Program-made: the position numbers and the translations under genes
DNA from: Bacillota bacterium
GTDB lineage: Bacteria > Bacillota_B > Desulfitobacteriia > Desulfitobacteriales > Desulfitobacteriaceae
Assembly (NCBI GenBank): GCA_021779415.1
Contig: JAJYAS010000228.1
Span: forward strand, 1 to 6,170
Length of the DNA stretch: 6,170 nucleotides
Direction of reading: 5' to 3'
Shown here: positions 4,689 to 6,170 of the stretch, in pieces
How positions within the stretch are numbered: position 1 is the stretch's first letter
Layout of the letters: each line of letters begins with the position of its first letter
The notes under the pieces: generated by a model
Databases searched by the model: none
What the model was told of the DNA's origin: nothing
What the model saw: only the letters and a program-made list of their open reading frames with translations

Positions 4689-6021
4689 AACGAGAGTCAG
4701 TGAATTAGATCGACACATCGTAGAATTTGTCCAATTGTTGAGGACGGTCGGCCTTAAAGTCAGCCCTTCTGAAATTTCCGATGCGACGGAAGGAATTTCT
4801 TTGATTGGTTTGGTGGACAGAGATAGGGTTGAGGGTGTGCTACAGGCAACATTAGTTAAAGACATTCAACATGTATCTGCGTTCAAAGAAGCTTTTCGAG
4901 CATACTTTGCGACCTTAGAACAAAAAGAGGCGTGGCAGGAGGAAGCAACCCAGAAAGCAACCCAATGGAATGAACAGATGGAACGTACACGTCAGGATCT
5001 GCGCTTTCAGGAAAACGAGTTGGATATTACGGAAGAACAGCGAGCGGTTTATGCCAGTCTCCCGGAGGAAGACAAACAACGGTTACGTGATTTCTTGGAA
5101 AAGTCATCCAATGGGACGAGAAGCGGAGTTCCGGTGGATCATTCTTATCAACCCATGGTTGAACGGGTGCTCCGTGGGTCCTTAGAGTATTGGCGTAAGA
5201 AGTTAAATGAAGATGATCCGATTCTATCTCCTGGGTCCACGGATGGGGTTTTTTCTGAAGTGGAACGCGCCCTTCGCGAGAGGGAAGTTGAGGTCTTGAG
5301 TCAAGATTTAAAGAAGATTTCCCCTGAAGAATGGCCAGAAGTTATACGCTTGATTCGCCGGCTAAGTCAACGACTTGCAAGTCAAGTGACGCGTCGTTAT
5401 CGAGCGGATCGCAGGCGAGGTGGTCTGGATATGCGCTCGACATTACGAAGAAATTTACGCTATGGTGGGGTGCTCGTGGAGCGAAGCTATCGTAGTCGTC
5501 GTAAAGGACGTCCTAAAGTTATTTTGCTTTGCGATATTTCAGGGTCTATGCTCAAATACACGGAGTTTATCTGGCAATTTGTCTATGGACTTTCTGCCGT
5601 CGTCAGCGGGATTAAAACCTTTGCTTTTGGGGAAACTCTTATTCCGTTAAACGGGAAGTTTAAGAAAGGACAAACCTTCGAAGCAATGGTTAAAGAAGCC
5701 CTCCTGGTGACGGGAAAAGAATGGGGGGGAGGGACTAATTTAGCGAATGCCTTGGAGGGCATGCAAAAGAAGTTTCCTAATACCCTTTCCAAGCAAACTC
5801 TTTTGCTGATCGTCAGTGATGCTCAGACTCTCGAAGGAGAAAAGGCTGCAGCCTTATTGGGTGAAATCCATCGACATGTCCGCCAAGTGCTTTGGTTGAA
5901 CACACTTCCTGAGCGCCGTTGGCAGGAGACTCCCTTTGTTAAAGCATTTCTTCCCTCTTGCCAAATGTATGAATGCTACACTCTGGGCCATTTAACTCAG
6001 ATTTTAAGCAAGCAATTCTAA
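4666..6021 (+). CDS. CoxE-like VWA domain protein
   Basis: A 451-residue protein (449 if the ATG at 4672 is used). The N-terminal half is helical, with the CoxE-like opening FVQLLRTVGLKVSPSEISDA (about residues 21-40), a Gln/Glu-rich linker and a probable coiled coil near 85-125. An arginine-rich segment (about 242-281) includes RRYRADRRRGG and the family pattern DMRSTLRRNLRYGG. The C-terminal half is a von Willebrand A domain with a complete metal-ion-dependent adhesion site: D-I-S-G-S (290-294), the Thr of GGGTNL (T357) and the Asp of VSDAQT (D385). The fold should therefore bind Mg2+ and a client acidic residue. There is no signal peptide or membrane helix, so it should be cytosolic. In the CoxD/CoxE and MoxR/VWA systems the VWA protein is the client adaptor of the ATPase. 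The gene overlaps the ATPase gene by 23 bases, which strongly supports a joint function. The stop is TAA at 6019-6021. Confidence 0.88.
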   Translation: MSMENNNETRVSELDRHIVEFVQLLRTVGLKVSPSEISDATEGISLIGLVDRDRVEGVLQATLVKDIQHVSAFKEAFRAYFATLEQKEAWQEEATQKATQWNEQMERTRQDLRFQENELDITEEQRAVYASLPEEDKQRLRDFLEKSSNGTRSGVPVDHSYQPMVERVLRGSLEYWRKKLNEDDPILSPGSTDGVFSEVERALREREVEVLSQDLKKISPEEWPEVIRLIRRLSQRLASQVTRRYRADRRRGGLDMRSTLRRNLRYGGVLVERSYRSRRKGRPKVILLCDISGSMLKYTEFIWQFVYGLSAVVSGIKTFAFGETLIPLNGKFKKGQTFEAMVKEALLVTGKEWGGGTNLANALEGMQKKFPNTLSKQTLLLIVSDAQTLEGEKAAALLGEIHRHVRQVLWLNTLPERRWQETPFVKAFLPSCQMYECYTLGHLTQILSKQF

Positions 6022-6111
6022 AATAGATGGTGTTTATTTTCCGGCCCAAGCGAGCATACTATTAGTGTAAGTTATATGTACAGAAAGACACAAAGGTATG
6101 GGGGGAAGCTA

Positions 6112-6170
6112 ATGCTAGAAAAATGTCGTGCTTGTGGTTTTGAACATGAAGATTTAGACCACATTGTTTT
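6112..6170 (+). CDS. Start of a protein with an N-terminal CxxC motif (3' truncated by window edge)
   Basis: An ATG at 6112 opens a frame that stays open to the window end, giving 19 complete codons: MLEKCRACGFEHEDLDHIV. The CRACG segment (residues 5-9) is a CxxC knuckle typical of zinc-ribbon or rubredoxin-like metal sites. Too little is visible to name a family. A G-rich run GGGGGG (6100-6105) lies 6 bases upstream and can serve as a ribosome binding site. The 90-base gap from the VWA gene has no clear terminator or promoter. Confidence 0.55.
   Translation, partial: MLEKCRACGFEHEDLDHIV

Noticed and set aside
4572..4865. Minus-strand open frame across the ATPase-VWA overlap
   Set aside because: It covers two confident overlapping genes and shows no family features.
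6056..6068. Near-palindrome ATACTATTAGTGT before the last gene, possible operator
   Set aside because: It is short and A/T-rich with no second copy and no clear promoter around it, so chance is likely.
6098..6112. Four-codon mini-ORF (ATG GGG GGA AGC TAA) whose stop overlaps the last gene's ATG
   Set aside because: It has no ribosome binding site at a workable distance and probably arises from the G-rich Shine-Dalgarno region itself.

Overview
The window looks like a chromosomal stretch from a low-to-moderate GC Gram-positive bacterium. The best guess is a spore-forming anaerobe of the Desulfitobacterium/Desulfosporosinus type. This rests on purine-rich Shine-Dalgarno sites, a near-consensus sigma-A promoter, a YlbF-family protein, a BshA-type glycosyltransferase and a CoxD/CoxE-like ATPase-VWA pair. 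The genus is an inference, not something read directly from the sequence. All convincing genes lie on the plus strand and fill most of the window. I see no tRNA, rRNA, CRISPR array, insertion sequence or phage gene.

Layout: (1) positions 2-274 are the 3' end of a TldD/PmbA-family gene. (2) Positions 366-1127 encode a PHP-domain metal-dependent phosphoesterase of the histidinol-phosphatase type. (3) Positions 1211-1906 encode a cysteine-rich protein I do not recognise, behind a leader with nested inverted repeats that reach its ribosome binding site. (4) A clear sigma-A promoter (1940-1968) opens a new unit with a short, cysteine-free YlbF/YheA-like protein (2017-2376). (5) Next is a possible unannotated small gene of about 42 codons (2373-2501) with a CTG start overlapping the ylbF-like stop. 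(6) bshA (2522-3676) follows, with a C-terminal tail encoded by a heptanucleotide repeat. (7) Positions 3768-4688 and 4666-6021 hold two overlapping genes for a MoxR/CoxD-like AAA+ ATPase and a CoxE-like VWA protein. (8) Position 6112 to the window end is the start of a gene with an N-terminal CxxC motif.

How the genes fit together: the AAA+ and VWA genes almost certainly form one functional pair, a chaperone-like complex that remodels or matures a metalloenzyme or other client. BshA would make the first intermediate of bacillithiol, but the other steps (BshB, BshC) are not in the window. The ylbF-like gene, the candidate small ORF and bshA may be one transcript starting near 1975. No rho-independent terminator is evident in any gap, so read-through into the downstream genes is possible.

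I found no clear case for a new multi-gene system. The points most worth a second look are the CTG-start small ORF, the structured leader of the unknown gene, the repeat-derived tail of BshA, and the CoxD/E-like pair with no visible client.
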